Assembly: GCA_963795935.1 (NCBI GenBank)
Contig: CAWCJO010000009.1
Span: 124,001-188,000 of the forward strand
From: JAICMB01 sp963795935
GTDB taxonomy: Bacteria > Acidobacteriota > Terriglobia > Bryobacterales > Bryobacteraceae
Direction of reading: 5' to 3'
DNA: 64,000 bases
Made by a program: the position numbers and the translations under genes. Under the pieces are notes generated by a model. That model was not told the DNA's origin and ran no database searches. It saw only the letters and a list, made by a program, of their open reading frames with translations. Shown here piece by piece: positions 45,846 to 54,556 of this stretch (position 1 is its first letter; the number at the start of each line of letters is the position of its first letter).

Positions 45846-45960
45846 GCGGATTGTAGCTGTGGGCTACGTGCGGATCGTAGCCGTGGGAGACGGCGCGAAG
45901 ATAGGGGAATTGATGAGGAAATTCGCTCCCGTAGAAGTGATTTCGGCGGACGCAAATTAA
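45846..45960 (+). pseudogene. Second, orphan copy of the M16 gene 3' tail
   Basis: Positions 45868-45960 match 44890-44982 over 93 bases with about ten substitutions and no gaps. Translated, it reads RIVAVGDGAKIGELMRKFAP then VEVISADAN and a stop. Nothing upstream continues the peptidase. The first 24 bases of the copy are themselves repeated imperfectly just before it (45846-45869). This is a gene remnant, not a coding unit. Confidence 0.85.
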
Positions 45961-46511
45961 ACGTACGATCGCCTGAAGACCGAACACCGAGTGGGTCGTT
46001 ATCAAGCGCTTCCGCCCATTTCCGGCATGGGCGCCGGAATCTCCGACCTGCGCGCGGACTTCATGACCCTCGAACGGAGATGGCGCCTTCTCAACGCGTT
46101 GTCCTTCGTCGCGCAGTTCCTGTCTCTGCCCAAATGCCGCCGACACATTGAATTAGCGCAATTCGATTTGCAAGATCTCGTGACTTCCCGCACTGAGACG
46201 CTCGTTCCCGCGCGCGCGATAGCGTCCATTTCACAGCCGACGCCGGCGTAGTTTTGCAGAGGACACGCGTCTTGGAGTCCACGCGCCGCACATTGCCGCT
46301 GCATCTCCGGTCTGTCTGAATGGGCCGATCGATCCGGTGCAAAACAAAGCGTGGGGAATTCTCAGCGTCTTCCATGATTTACCTCTGTTTTCCCCATGGC
46401 CGAAAATATGCTGGCCCCGGGCGCCAGTATCCAGTGATGTAAAACCCGGTAGTCGCATGTTGCGGCTGCCGCTTTCACAACGGCGGACGTCTCGCGCCTA
46501 CGTGGCGTAAT
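45961..46511. other. 551 bases without a convincing gene
   Basis: Short open frames exist on both strands, such as SDLRADFMTLERRWRLLNAL on the + strand, but none has a ribosome site, family match or consistent composition. It may be decayed coding DNA next to the M16-tail remnant. Part of it should hold the 3' flank of the methyltransferase gene. Confidence 0.55.
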
Positions 46512-47300
46512 TTAGCGCCGCGCTACGGCCAGAATCGATGTTCCAAAGGGAAGCGAGTGTCCCCGCGCCACCCAGCGCGCTTCGAACCCCAGCACCCAGC
46601 TCAGCAGGCCGTTAGCGCCGGGCACGATACGGAACTCTTGATCGGCCAGTTCCCTGGCGCGGTCCGCGCCGCCGCCTCGATCGCGCAGCCTGTAGATTTT
46701 GCGAGTGAGCCATACCAGCGGAAGCGTGCAAGCCATGAACTCGGTCATGAAATCGATCGTATATCCGGCCTCTGTCAATTTTCCGCGCAGCTCGCCCCTA
46801 GAATACCGGCGGCAGTGTTTCGCGCTCTCGTCGAAGTAGCTCCATAGCGCCGGATGCGCCGGAACGGTCAGAATCAGCGTGCCGTTTTGCCCTAACATCG
46901 CGCTTAGATCGCGTAGCGCGCCGTCGTCGTCCGGGATATGTTCCAGCACGTCGAAGAGGCCAATCACATCGAATCCCGTCGCGAAAGGCCCGCAAGCAAT
47001 ATCGCCCTGCACCAGCCCGCAGCCGCTCCGTTGACGGGCGTAGCGTAGCCCTTGATACCACAGATCCATCCCAAAGACAGTCCCCTGGGCGTAAGCGCGC
47101 TCGAGGAAGCGCAGAACGTTTCCCGTACCGCATCCTACCTCGAGAATCCTGCAACCCGGTTTCAGGGTGGCGGCCATACGGCGGCACAATTCCAGGATCA
47201 TGTGATTTCGAGCGCGAAACCAGAAGTGCCGATCCTCAACTCCGGCCAGCCGGTCGAAGAAACTTGGATCGTATCCGCCTTCAGTTAAGGGTTCGCTCAC
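46512..47300 (-). CDS. Class I SAM-dependent methyltransferase
   Basis: A 262-residue protein with a clean methyltransferase core: motif I ILEVGCGTGNVLRFLE near 52-67, acidic FGMDLWYQG, the helper motif FDVLEHIPDDDGAL near 116-129, and LILTVPAHPALWSYFDESAK with a HCRRYS region. The C-terminal part has a hydrophobic stretch (ACTLPLVWLTRKIYRL). This subtype (HFWFRARNHMIL near the start) is common beside polysaccharide or lipid-linked sugar genes. The substrate is not known. Confidence 0.86.
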   Translation of the reverse strand: MSEPLTEGGYDPSFFDRLAGVEDRHFWFRARNHMILELCRRMAATLKPGCRILEVGCGTGNVLRFLERAYAQGTVFGMDLWYQGLRYARQRSGCGLVQGDIACGPFATGFDVIGLFDVLEHIPDDDGALRDLSAMLGQNGTLILTVPAHPALWSYFDESAKHCRRYSRGELRGKLTEAGYTIDFMTEFMACTLPLVWLTRKIYRLRDRGGGADRARELADQEFRIVPGANGLLSWVLGFEARWVARGHSLPFGTSILAVARR

Positions 47301-47546
47301 TACTTGCTACGATAAACTACCGCAAACTAGCGCGAAAGTCGCTCCTACCGAACCGCCAAATGAGCTTCTTAGGAAACGAGCGTCCGGAGAATGTCCTTCT
47401 ATCTTGCTATCTTGCGTCCGATACCGACTTAGGGATAGCGCTGAGACCTGGATCGGGTCGCGGTAAGAGTCCTAGGTTGTCAAATGACTCGTTTTACGGC
47501 TTATCTAAGGTTGCCCGCGCCCGCCATATCCGCCATCATAGATCAC

Positions 47547-47744
47547 ATGAGGACCAATGCAGCTCACATCGCGATCCAGTTTCTTCGGTCGCTGCTCGGC
47601 AACAATGACGGCCAGGACATGATTGAATACGCGCTGCTGGTGGCGGCGGTCGCCGTGATCGTGGCCGCCATCCTGCCGCCGGCGCTCATGCCCGCCATCG
47701 ATACCGTCTTTTCCAGGATCGCGAGTACGCTGTCGCTCGCTTAA
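47547..47744 (+). CDS. Flp-type (type IVb) pilin
   Basis: A 65-residue prepilin. The family signature GQDMIEYALLVAAVAVIVAA spans about 23-42, with the conserved Glu-Tyr pair right after the processing region. The hydrophobic helix then forms the pilus core. An in-frame ATG at 47484 gives a poor extra leader; ATG 47547 fits Flp length. It stands alone: no tad/cpa secretion or prepilin peptidase gene is in the window, so assembly genes must be elsewhere or the pilin has another use. Confidence 0.88.
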   Translation: MRTNAAHIAIQFLRSLLGNNDGQDMIEYALLVAAVAVIVAAILPPALMPAIDTVFSRIASTLSLA

Positions 47745-47750
47745 CGCGGC

Positions 47751-48740
47751 CTACAAATACTTCTTTACGTCGGGGTGAAGCTGCGCACGCACCTCCGGAT
47801 CGTCAAGGTTCTGCAAATCGACCAGCCTCGGCGCCAGGTCGTTCACCTTCGCCATTGGGCGGCCGTCCAGTTTGTCCACGGCCAACGCAACCGCTTCGTA
47901 GCCCATCTTGAACGGATCTTGCACCACCAGGGAATCGATCAGCCCGGAGCGCAAATCGTCGAGCAAAGTTGGGCTGGCGTCGAATCCGACGAGTTTGATC
48001 TTACGGCCGCTCCGCGCGCGCAAGGCCTGCGCGGCCCCCATCGATCCGGACTCGTTGGACGCAAAGAAGGCATCGAGATCGGGATGCGCGGTCAGCATAT
48101 TCTCGGCGATCTGCAGCGATTGCGCAACATCGGACAGGCCGAAGCGCTTATCCACGATCTGAATGCCGGGGTATTTGGCGTGGATCTCGTCGGCGAAGCC
48201 CTTCTCCCGCGCTTCCGTTGACGCGCCGCCCGGCTGCACTGCCACAATCGCAACGGCGCCTTTCCCGCCCAGGATTTGTCCCATACGGTCGGCCGCGATC
48301 TGGCCGGCCTTGTAGTTGTCGGTAGCCACCCGCGAGACGTACTGTTCCGTGTCGATGCCGGAATCGAAGATGATGACAGGCACGTTCTCGCGCGCGGCGC
48401 GCTCCACCACGCCGGCCATCGCCTTGCGGTCGATCGGCGCCAGCGCGAGCGCGTCCACGCGGCGGTTGATCATGGCCTCCGCGATCTGCAATTGTTGCGT
48501 ATAGTCCGTCTCCGACGCGGGCCCGTTCCAGACAATCTCCACGCCCTTCTCGCGCCCCGCCTTGACCGCGCCGGCGTGTACCGACTGCCAAAAAAGGTTC
48601 GCATTCCCTTTCGGGATCACCGCGATAATGCGCTTATGCCGGCGTCCACAGGCGCCAAAAAACATCGCGGCGCACAGAAGAAGGGCCACAGCGAACGAGC
48701 GCCGGCTCTTCCCACAGGCGACGGCAATCCCGCTCGCCAT
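47751..48740 (-). CDS. Periplasmic sugar-binding lipoprotein (ribose/galactose-type)
   Basis: A 329-residue ABC-type substrate-binding protein. The lipoprotein leader ends in a lipobox (LLLCAAMFFGAC) near residue 31. The two-lobed type I fold is clear from IIAVIPKGNANLFWQSVHAG, ALAPIDRKAMAGVVERAARE, VPVIIFDSGIDTEQYVSRVA and FFASNESGSMGAAQALRARS. The likely ligand is a monosaccharide or related polyol. No ATPase or permease gene is adjacent, so it is an orphan component as seen here. Confidence 0.88.
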   Translation of the reverse strand: MASGIAVACGKSRRSFAVALLLCAAMFFGACGRRHKRIIAVIPKGNANLFWQSVHAGAVKAGREKGVEIVWNGPASETDYTQQLQIAEAMINRRVDALALAPIDRKAMAGVVERAARENVPVIIFDSGIDTEQYVSRVATDNYKAGQIAADRMGQILGGKGAVAIVAVQPGGASTEAREKGFADEIHAKYPGIQIVDKRFGLSDVAQSLQIAENMLTAHPDLDAFFASNESGSMGAAQALRARSGRKIKLVGFDASPTLLDDLRSGLIDSLVVQDPFKMGYEAVALAVDKLDGRPMAKVNDLAPRLVDLQNLDDPEVRAQLHPDVKKYL

Positions 48741-49265
48741 TTATTTGTTCGCGTAGCCCTGTACGTAAATGGCCTTGAAGCCGGCGTGAGACGCCTCCGT
48801 GCCGGTCACCTCCACGATTTGCCCGAAATGATCGATGGCGTTTTGCCGGAACGAAGTTTGGCCGTCGCGGCGGGGATCGTGCTCTTCCGCCATCAGCATA
48901 TATACCGCGCCGTCCCGCGTCAGGAGCCCGATCGGCTCATTGGCCTGGAGGCATTTCTTGCCGCAGGAAACGTGCTTCTCGCCGTGTTTGCCCAGTTGCA
49001 GATAGCACGACAGATCGACGATCTCGCCGGCCGCCGTAATCGCTCTGCCCGGCTCCGGCTTCTTGTCCACTCCCGCCGCCACGGTGGTCGCGGTCCAGGT
49101 CTCACCCGTCTTCTGGCCCAGCGTGGCCGCCGGTTTCTGGTACGTGCCGGCGTCCGCGCCCACCTTCATTTCGGGGTGCAGAACGCTGTGGCTGCTGGAG
49201 GTCTGCGCGGCCAGCAGTCCCGCCGCGGCGATCGAGTACGATACAACTTGAAAAAGTTTGCGCAT
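48741..49265 (-). CDS. Exported Cys/His-containing protein of unknown function
   Basis: A 174-residue protein from ATG 49265 with a GGAGGAG site upstream. The leader is MRKLFQVVSYSIAAAGLLAA. The mature part has EIVDLSCYLQLGKHGEKHVS followed by CGKKCLQANEPIGLLTRDGA, three Cys and a His placed like a metal or haem-copper site, then VYMLMAEEHDPRRDGQ. I have seen similar small exported proteins in Acidobacteriota, but I do not know the function. Complete in one frame; the longer upstream open frame is antisense to the NHL gene. Confidence 0.72.
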   Translation of the reverse strand: MRKLFQVVSYSIAAAGLLAAQTSSSHSVLHPEMKVGADAGTYQKPAATLGQKTGETWTATTVAAGVDKKPEPGRAITAAGEIVDLSCYLQLGKHGEKHVSCGKKCLQANEPIGLLTRDGAVYMLMAEEHDPRRDGQTSFRQNAIDHFGQIVEVTGTEASHAGFKAIYVQGYANK

Positions 49266-49322
49266 TCGCTCTCCTCCATTCAAGTGTAGCCGCGAGGGCG
49301 CGCCCGCGGTATACTGCCGAAC

Positions 49323-50282
49323 ATGCCGCGCTGCGCAACCGCCTTGCTGATTCTCTCCGCTGTTCCCATCCTGGCGCAGCAGCCGCCGCCGGAAATCCCC
49401 TACGAATCGGTTGCGGAGCCGCTGAAGCTCCCGCCCGATCTGTATCTCGGCGAAGCGGCCGGCGTAGCTGTCAATTCTCAGGGGCACGTATTCGTGTATC
49501 ATCGCGGGGCGCGCACGCAGCTTCTCGAATTCGACCGCGACGGCAAATTCCTCCGAGAGATCGGGAAGAATCTGTATGGCTTTACGTTCGCCCATGCGGT
49601 GCGCATCGACAAGGACGACAACATCTGGTGCGTGGACGAGGGCTCCAACATGGTCATAAAGTTCAACCCGCAAGGCCGCGTGTCGATGCTGCTCGGACGC
49701 AAACCGGAGGCGGTCGAGGGCGCCGCCCCGCGCGCTGAGCCTCCTCCGGCGCGCGACAACCTCTTCAATCGGCCCACCGATATCGCCTGGGACGCTGCCG
49801 GAAACAGCTACATCAGCGACGGATATGGCAACTCGCGCGTCGCCAAGGTTGACAAAGACGGCAATTGGGTGAAGTCCTGGGGCAAGCGCGGAACCGCTCC
49901 CGGCGAGTTTCATACGCCGCATTCGATCGCCGTGGATGCGCGCGGCAACATTTATGTCGGCGATCGCGAAAACCGCCGCATCCAGATTTTCGATGGCGAT
50001 GGCAATTTCCTGAAGCAGTGGACCAACGTTGGCGCGCCCTGGGCGATCTGCCTCACTCCCCCGCCCCGGCAGGCGCTTTACAGCTCCGATTCGGTCCCCG
50101 GCCGCATTTATAAACTCGACCTCGACGGCAATATTCTCGGCGTGTTCGGAAAAGCCGGCAAGCGCCGCGGCGAGTTCGGCTGGATACACGAAATGGCCTG
50201 CCCCTCCGAGAACACGCTGTACGTCGGCGAGATCCTCAACTGGCGCGTGCAGAAGCTGCTTTTGCATCCGGCGGGGCGGTAG
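49323..50282 (+). CDS. Secreted NHL-repeat six-bladed beta-propeller
   Basis: A 319-residue exported propeller. The leader is PRCATALLILSAVPILAQ. NHL-type blades are seen at AHAVRIDKDDNIWCVDEGSN, NRPTDIAWDAAGNSYISDGY, HTPHSIAVDARGNIYVGDRE with NRRIQIFDGDGNFL, and a last ENTLYVGEILNWRVQKL. These proteins are related in fold to peptidyl-alpha-hydroxyglycine amidating lyase; ligand binding or lyase activity is not settled here. Divergent from the gene before it, sharing a short promoter gap. Confidence 0.86.
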   Translation: MPRCATALLILSAVPILAQQPPPEIPYESVAEPLKLPPDLYLGEAAGVAVNSQGHVFVYHRGARTQLLEFDRDGKFLREIGKNLYGFTFAHAVRIDKDDNIWCVDEGSNMVIKFNPQGRVSMLLGRKPEAVEGAAPRAEPPPARDNLFNRPTDIAWDAAGNSYISDGYGNSRVAKVDKDGNWVKSWGKRGTAPGEFHTPHSIAVDARGNIYVGDRENRRIQIFDGDGNFLKQWTNVGAPWAICLTPPPRQALYSSDSVPGRIYKLDLDGNILGVFGKAGKRRGEFGWIHEMACPSENTLYVGEILNWRVQKLLLHPAGR

Positions 50283-50398
50283 TAGCAAGCCGCATAAGTT
50301 TGCGCATCGCATGCGCGCGGCTCGGCAAAACGTTTCCGAGCCGCACGCAAGCAAGCCTCCATGGCCCTTCGATCCCTCCCTGCTATACTGCCGGATTG

Positions 50399-51367
50399 AT
50401 GAAAGCACTGGTCACCGGCGGGGCCGGCTGCATCGGTTCCGACCTCGCCGAAGCGCTGCTGGCGCGGGGCGATGAAGTCGTTGTCGCCGACGACCTCAGC
50501 AGCGGCAAAATCGAGCATATCGCGCCGCTGCGGGACCATCCCAAATTCCATTTTCGCGAGGGCGATCTGCGCGATTTTGAATTTACTCTTTCCTCCATCG
50601 AAGGCGCCGATATCGTGTACCATCTCGCGGCGAATCCCGACGTCAAATTCGTCGAGGGCGACCCGACCGACAAGGACATGCAGCAGAACCTGCTCGTGAC
50701 ATACAACGTGCTCGAGGCCATGCGCCGCGCCGGCGTCAACAAGCTGGCGTTCTCGTCCACCTCCGCCGTGTACGGAATTTCACCGCTGCAGCCCATTCCC
50801 GAGAGCGCCTTCTTCCCCGCCCCAATCTCGCTGTACGGCGCCACCAAGCTGGGTTGCGAAGCGCTGATCTCGGCATTTCAAAACCTCTTCGCATTCAAAT
50901 GCTGGGTCTTTCGTTTCGCGAACATCGTAGGCCCCAAGGTCCGCAAGCGAGGCCGCACCGTCATCGGCGATTTCATTGCGCGGCTTCAGGAAAATCCGCG
51001 TCGATTGAAGATTCTGGGCGATGGCCGCCAAGCGAAATCGTACCTATTAAGCGAAGAGTGCGTGGAGGCGATGCTTTTCGCGATCGAGCAGGCGCCCGAG
51101 GAACTGAACGTCTACAATCTCGGCTGCGACGATAGCCTGCCGGTGACCCGCATCGCCGATCTGGTGGTGGAGGCGATGGGTCTAAGCGGCGTCGAATACG
51201 AATTTACGGGCGGCGAAGGAGGCTGGCCCGGCGATGTACCGCGCTTCCTCCTGGACGTGACGAAGATCAATCGGCTCGGCTGGAAAGCCCGGCGCACCTC
51301 CGAGCAGGCCGTCAGAATCGCAATCGAGAGCGTTTTGGCCCACATGGGCGCCTCATGCAGGCCGTAA
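50399..51367 (+). CDS. NAD-dependent nucleotide-sugar epimerase/dehydratase
   Basis: An extended SDR of 322 residues. The NAD loop is MKALVTGGAGCIGSDLAEAL at the very start. The catalytic Ser and YGATK motif are in LAFSSTSAVYG and PISLYGATKLGCEALIS. The C-terminal half binds a nucleotide sugar (RFANIVGPKVRKRGRTVIGD). An upstream in-frame stretch from 50300 has no support; ATG 50399 fits the family. It overlaps the nucleotidyltransferase gene by 13 bases and is the first of three genes for an activated sugar. Confidence 0.88.
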   Translation: MKALVTGGAGCIGSDLAEALLARGDEVVVADDLSSGKIEHIAPLRDHPKFHFREGDLRDFEFTLSSIEGADIVYHLAANPDVKFVEGDPTDKDMQQNLLVTYNVLEAMRRAGVNKLAFSSTSAVYGISPLQPIPESAFFPAPISLYGATKLGCEALISAFQNLFAFKCWVFRFANIVGPKVRKRGRTVIGDFIARLQENPRRLKILGDGRQAKSYLLSEECVEAMLFAIEQAPEELNVYNLGCDDSLPVTRIADLVVEAMGLSGVEYEFTGGEGGWPGDVPRFLLDVTKINRLGWKARRTSEQAVRIAIESVLAHMGASCRP

Positions 51368-52072
51368 TTCTCGCCGGGGGCCTCGGCACGCGATTGCGGC
51401 CCGTCACCGTGACGGTGCCGAAACCGATGGTTCCGGTCGCGGGCGTCCCGTACCTGGAGCATCAGTTGCGCCTGCTCGCCTCCCAGCAGATCCGCGACGT
51501 GCTGGTGCTCACCGGATATCTTGGGGGAGCAGGTGGAAGAGTATTTCGGAGACGGCGCGCGGCTGGGCCTTCGCATGACCTACTCGCGCGAGCCCTCCCC
51601 GCTCGGCACCGCGGGCGCGCTGCGTCATGCCGCTGCGATGCTGGCCGACGCGTTTCTGGTGATTTACGGCGATTCCTATCTTCCGATTCAATATGAGGCC
51701 GCCTTTCGAAAGCTGCTGGAGGCCGATGCCGAAGCGATCGTCGTCGTCTACGACAACTCCATCGAGGACACCGCGGTTAAGAACAACGTGGAACTGGACG
51801 ATAACGGATATGTGAGCCGTTACGAGAAAGACTCGTCCGAGCCGCTGCGCTACGTCGAAGCCGGAGTGTTGGCGCTGCGCCGGAGCGTCATCGACGGCGT
51901 GCCGGCCGAAGGAGCCGTTTCGCTCGAGCAAGAGATTTTCCCGAAGCTGATCGCGCGCTGCAAGCTGGGCGCGCTGGTCACCCGGCAGCGGTTTTACGAC
52001 ATCGGAACTCCGCGGCGATTGCAAGCGATCGAAAAATTCCTCTCGCGCGATCATGGCCATGATCATCACTAG
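51355..52072 (+). CDS. Sugar-1-phosphate nucleotidyltransferase (one frameshift)
   Basis: About 239 residues. The N-terminal MQAVILAGGLGTRLRPVTVT with KPMVPVAGVPYLEHQLRLL is the nucleotide-binding signature of the family. A +1 change in the G5 run near 51530 joins LVLTGYLG to EQVEEYFGDGARLGLRMTYS. Later motifs PLGTAGALRHAAAML and FLVIYGDSYLPI hold the Mg/substrate residues, and the C-terminus is YDIGTPRRLQAIEKFL. Closest in style to the HddC-type guanylyltransferase of heptose synthesis. It overlaps the GHMP kinase by 20 bases. Confidence 0.87.
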
Positions 52073-53042
52073 GACCCCGTTTCGCATCAGTTTCGCGGGC
52101 GGCGGCTCCGATCTGGCTGCCTATTACACCCAGGAGCCCGGCGCCGTGCTTTCGACGGCTATCGACAAGTACATCTACATCGCCGTCAAGGACCACTTCG
52201 AGCAAAATTTCCGGGTCAGCTATTCGCAGACCGAGATTGTCGGCACCGTGGACGAAATCCAACACCGGATCGTGCGCGAATCGCTGCGCATGCTGGGCGT
52301 CGATCGCGGGCTCGAAATCGTGTCCATGGGAGATCTGCCGGCGCGCACCGGCCTGGGCTCCTCCAGCAGCTTCACGGTGGGCCTCCTCCATGCGCTGCAC
52401 GCTCTCGACGGAAAGGCCGCCAGCCCGGAGCGTCTGGCGCATGAAGCCTGCTGCATCGAGATCGATCGCCTCAATGAGCCCATCGGCAAACAGGACCAGT
52501 ACATCGCCGCGTACGGCGGCATGCAGTATATTCAGTTCCATCCGGACGGCCGCGTGTTCGTCGATCCGGTGGTCTGCCCGGCGGAAACTCGGCGCGAACT
52601 GAACCGGCGGCTCGTCGTTTTCTTCACCGGCTACACCAGGGATGCCCGCGACGTTCTGACCCAGCAGCAAGCGAACACAAGCGCGCGCTTGCCTGTTTTG
52701 CGGAGAATGTGCGAAATCGCGCGCGAGCTGCGGGAAGTGCTGACGGGCGGGCGCGACCTGAATGTTTTCGGCACGCTGCTGGACGAGGCCTGGCAGGCCA
52801 AGCGGTCGTTGACGGACGGAATCAGCAACGGCGCGATCGACGATTATTACGAACGCGGCATGAGGGCCGGCGCGCTGGGCGGAAAACTGCTCGGAGCCGG
52901 CGGCGGCGGCTTCCTCCTCTTCTTTTGCGAGCCGCACAACCAGCCGCGGCTGCGCGAAGAGCTGTCCGATCTACGGGAGTTGCATTTCTCGCTCGATCCG
53001 GAAGGCTCCAAGGTGGTCTATGTGGGGACCGAGCGGCTGTAA
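52053..53042 (+). CDS. GHMP-family sugar kinase (heptose-7-phosphate kinase-like)
   Basis: A 329-residue GHMP kinase. Motif 1 is RTPFRISFAGGGSDLAAYYT near 7-26, the ATP loop LPARTGLGSSSSFTVGLLHA near 98-117, and motif 3 GALGGKLLGAGGGGFLLFFC near 276-295. These match D-glycero-D-manno-heptose 7-phosphate kinases (HddA). Beside an epimerase and a nucleotidyltransferase it suggests GDP- or ADP-heptose-type sugar activation for a surface polysaccharide. No isomerase (gmhA) or phosphatase (gmhB) is in view, so the route is incomplete in this window. Confidence 0.86.
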   Translation: MAMIITRTPFRISFAGGGSDLAAYYTQEPGAVLSTAIDKYIYIAVKDHFEQNFRVSYSQTEIVGTVDEIQHRIVRESLRMLGVDRGLEIVSMGDLPARTGLGSSSSFTVGLLHALHALDGKAASPERLAHEACCIEIDRLNEPIGKQDQYIAAYGGMQYIQFHPDGRVFVDPVVCPAETRRELNRRLVVFFTGYTRDARDVLTQQQANTSARLPVLRRMCEIARELREVLTGGRDLNVFGTLLDEAWQAKRSLTDGISNGAIDDYYERGMRAGALGGKLLGAGGGGFLLFFCEPHNQPRLREELSDLRELHFSLDPEGSKVVYVGTERL

Positions 53043-53180
53043 AAGGCGCCGCGGTGTGGAATGGGGCAGACACGGCCAGTGCGCCTGCCCGATACGTCTT
53101 TGAGGAGGAGAGACGTATGTCGCTTTGATCTAGTAGTGCTCTCCTGCGGGATTGTTCTCAAACATTTTTCGGCGCCGGAA

Positions 53181-54157
53181 TCATCGCGCCTCGAGATCGT
53201 AGGCCATATGCCACTTAAATTCCTTTCCGGGCGGGATGTCCATGTCGATGTAAGGCTCGGGACAGGCGACCGTGCGGATACACCAAAAGATGAGCTTCAC
53301 GAGCGGCCGGTCGCCCGTTATGCGCACGGCCGCGCCGGATTTGCGGTTCTCAATTCTGAAGTCGTAATCCTTGGCCGTGGGCCCGAAACCCTGCAACTCC
53401 GTTTGGATCGATTCCCCCTTTTGCAGCTCCGCCGTATAAGTGAGGTCGTGCCCGCGAATCTGCGGCGGGCGCCTTCAGCTCCACCGCCGGCTTGGGATCG
53501 AACGGAAAGGTCACCACGACATCGGGGCCGACCACCTCGTCGTCGATCACGAAGAAGTCATGGTCGTACACGGAAGTCTGGATGGGGAGGCGGCCGGTGT
53601 TCTTGAGCGTCGTGATCGAGCACCAGTTGCGGCTTGCCTTTGGTCAGCCGCACGGTTTTGCGATAGGTGTAGGCATAACCGGCGGGACTCCTCAGCTCCT
53701 GGACGAACTCGATCGAGTCGGGGTTGCGCCGCACGACGCGCTTCCCCGGATCGATAATATCGTACGTTGCGAAGCGGCGGTATTGAGTTTCCCCTTCCGG
53801 TTTGCGCACCACGCCGACGCCGATGCGGACAAATGCGCCGCCGGGTTTCGCATCCTGATAGCCCAGCCCGGCGCCGTCGCTCAAAAACTCCTCCACCGGC
53901 CCTGTAATCGCATCGTGGATCTTCGGATCGTGCCGTTCGTACCACTTTCCAACATATTGATGGTCCTTATATTCGAGCCGGTAGACGATGCCGGACCAAT
54001 CGAAGCGCGTGCCCCGGTAAGAGCCATTTTCCACATCCGGGAGATAGAGCCGCGCGCGCACCAGGCCATTCGAAATGGATGCCTCGGGATAATCGGCCGC
54101 CGTCAGAGCCGCAGCGCCGGCGGCCAGCGAGAGTGCGAAAAGTAATTGTTTGGTCAT
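53181..54157 (-). CDS. Exported protein of unknown function (two frameshifts)
   Basis: About 325 residues. The leader is TKQLLFALSLAAGAAALTAA. A beta-rich body follows: EASISNGLVRARLYLPDVEN, FDWSGIVYRLEYKDHQYVGK, VRKPEGETQYRRFATYDIID. A +1 change near 53611 leads into TLKNTGRLPIQTSVYDHDFF, and another near 53463 leads into IRGHDLTYTAELQKGESIQT and the end FKWHMAYDLEAR. The fold reads like a galactose-mutarotase or sugar-binding sandwich, but I cannot name it. Such proteins are common in Acidobacteriota. Confidence 0.7.
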
Positions 54158-54216
54158 AGCGAAGCTTCTTGCCGGATTGTGTCATAAACTTGCAGGATTG
54201 TGTCATAAAAGGTTGA

Positions 54217-54528
54217 ATGCAACTGCTCCTGTTGATGGCCGCATCGGCGTGCTTCGCGACCGGCGGACTTTTGATGAAGTTCTCGCAAGGAGCCACGCGG
54301 CCGCTTCCGACGGCGGGCTTTCTGTCACTATTTGCGGCCGGAGCGGTCGTACAGGCGCTGGCAATGCGTCATGCCGATCTAGGCGTCGTATACATCGTCG
54401 TGCTCGGACTGGAGGCGGGGTTGACGGTGCTGTTCAGCGCCGCTTTCCTGCGGGAAGCGTGGCCGCCGCAGCGCGTCTTGGCGGTGGCGCTGATTGTCGT
54501 GGGTGTGCTGTTGCTGCGGCGTACGTGA
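54217..54528 (+). CDS. Small multidrug-resistance/DMT-type transporter
   Basis: A 103-residue protein with four hydrophobic helices (about 2-20, 32-50, 57-77, 84-101), the size and topology of SMR pumps such as EmrE. Segments GGLLMKFSQGATRPLP and LGVVYIVVLGLEAGLTVLFS fit. The conserved first-helix Glu of true drug pumps is not seen, so it may belong to the SUG-like or another paired subgroup. Its product is in the inner membrane. Confidence 0.78.
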   Translation: MQLLLLMAASACFATGGLLMKFSQGATRPLPTAGFLSLFAAGAVVQALAMRHADLGVVYIVVLGLEAGLTVLFSAAFLREAWPPQRVLAVALIVVGVLLLRRT

Positions 54529-54556
54529 AAGATCGCGTGCGGTAGCATGGAAAGTC

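Noticed and set aside
45991..46251. Small + strand gene of 86 codons
   Set aside because: No ribosome site or family; composition and position next to a gene remnant suggest decayed DNA.
48741..50408. A 555-codon minus-strand frame
   Set aside because: Only the part from ATG 49265 has a leader and ribosome site; the rest is antisense to the NHL-repeat gene.
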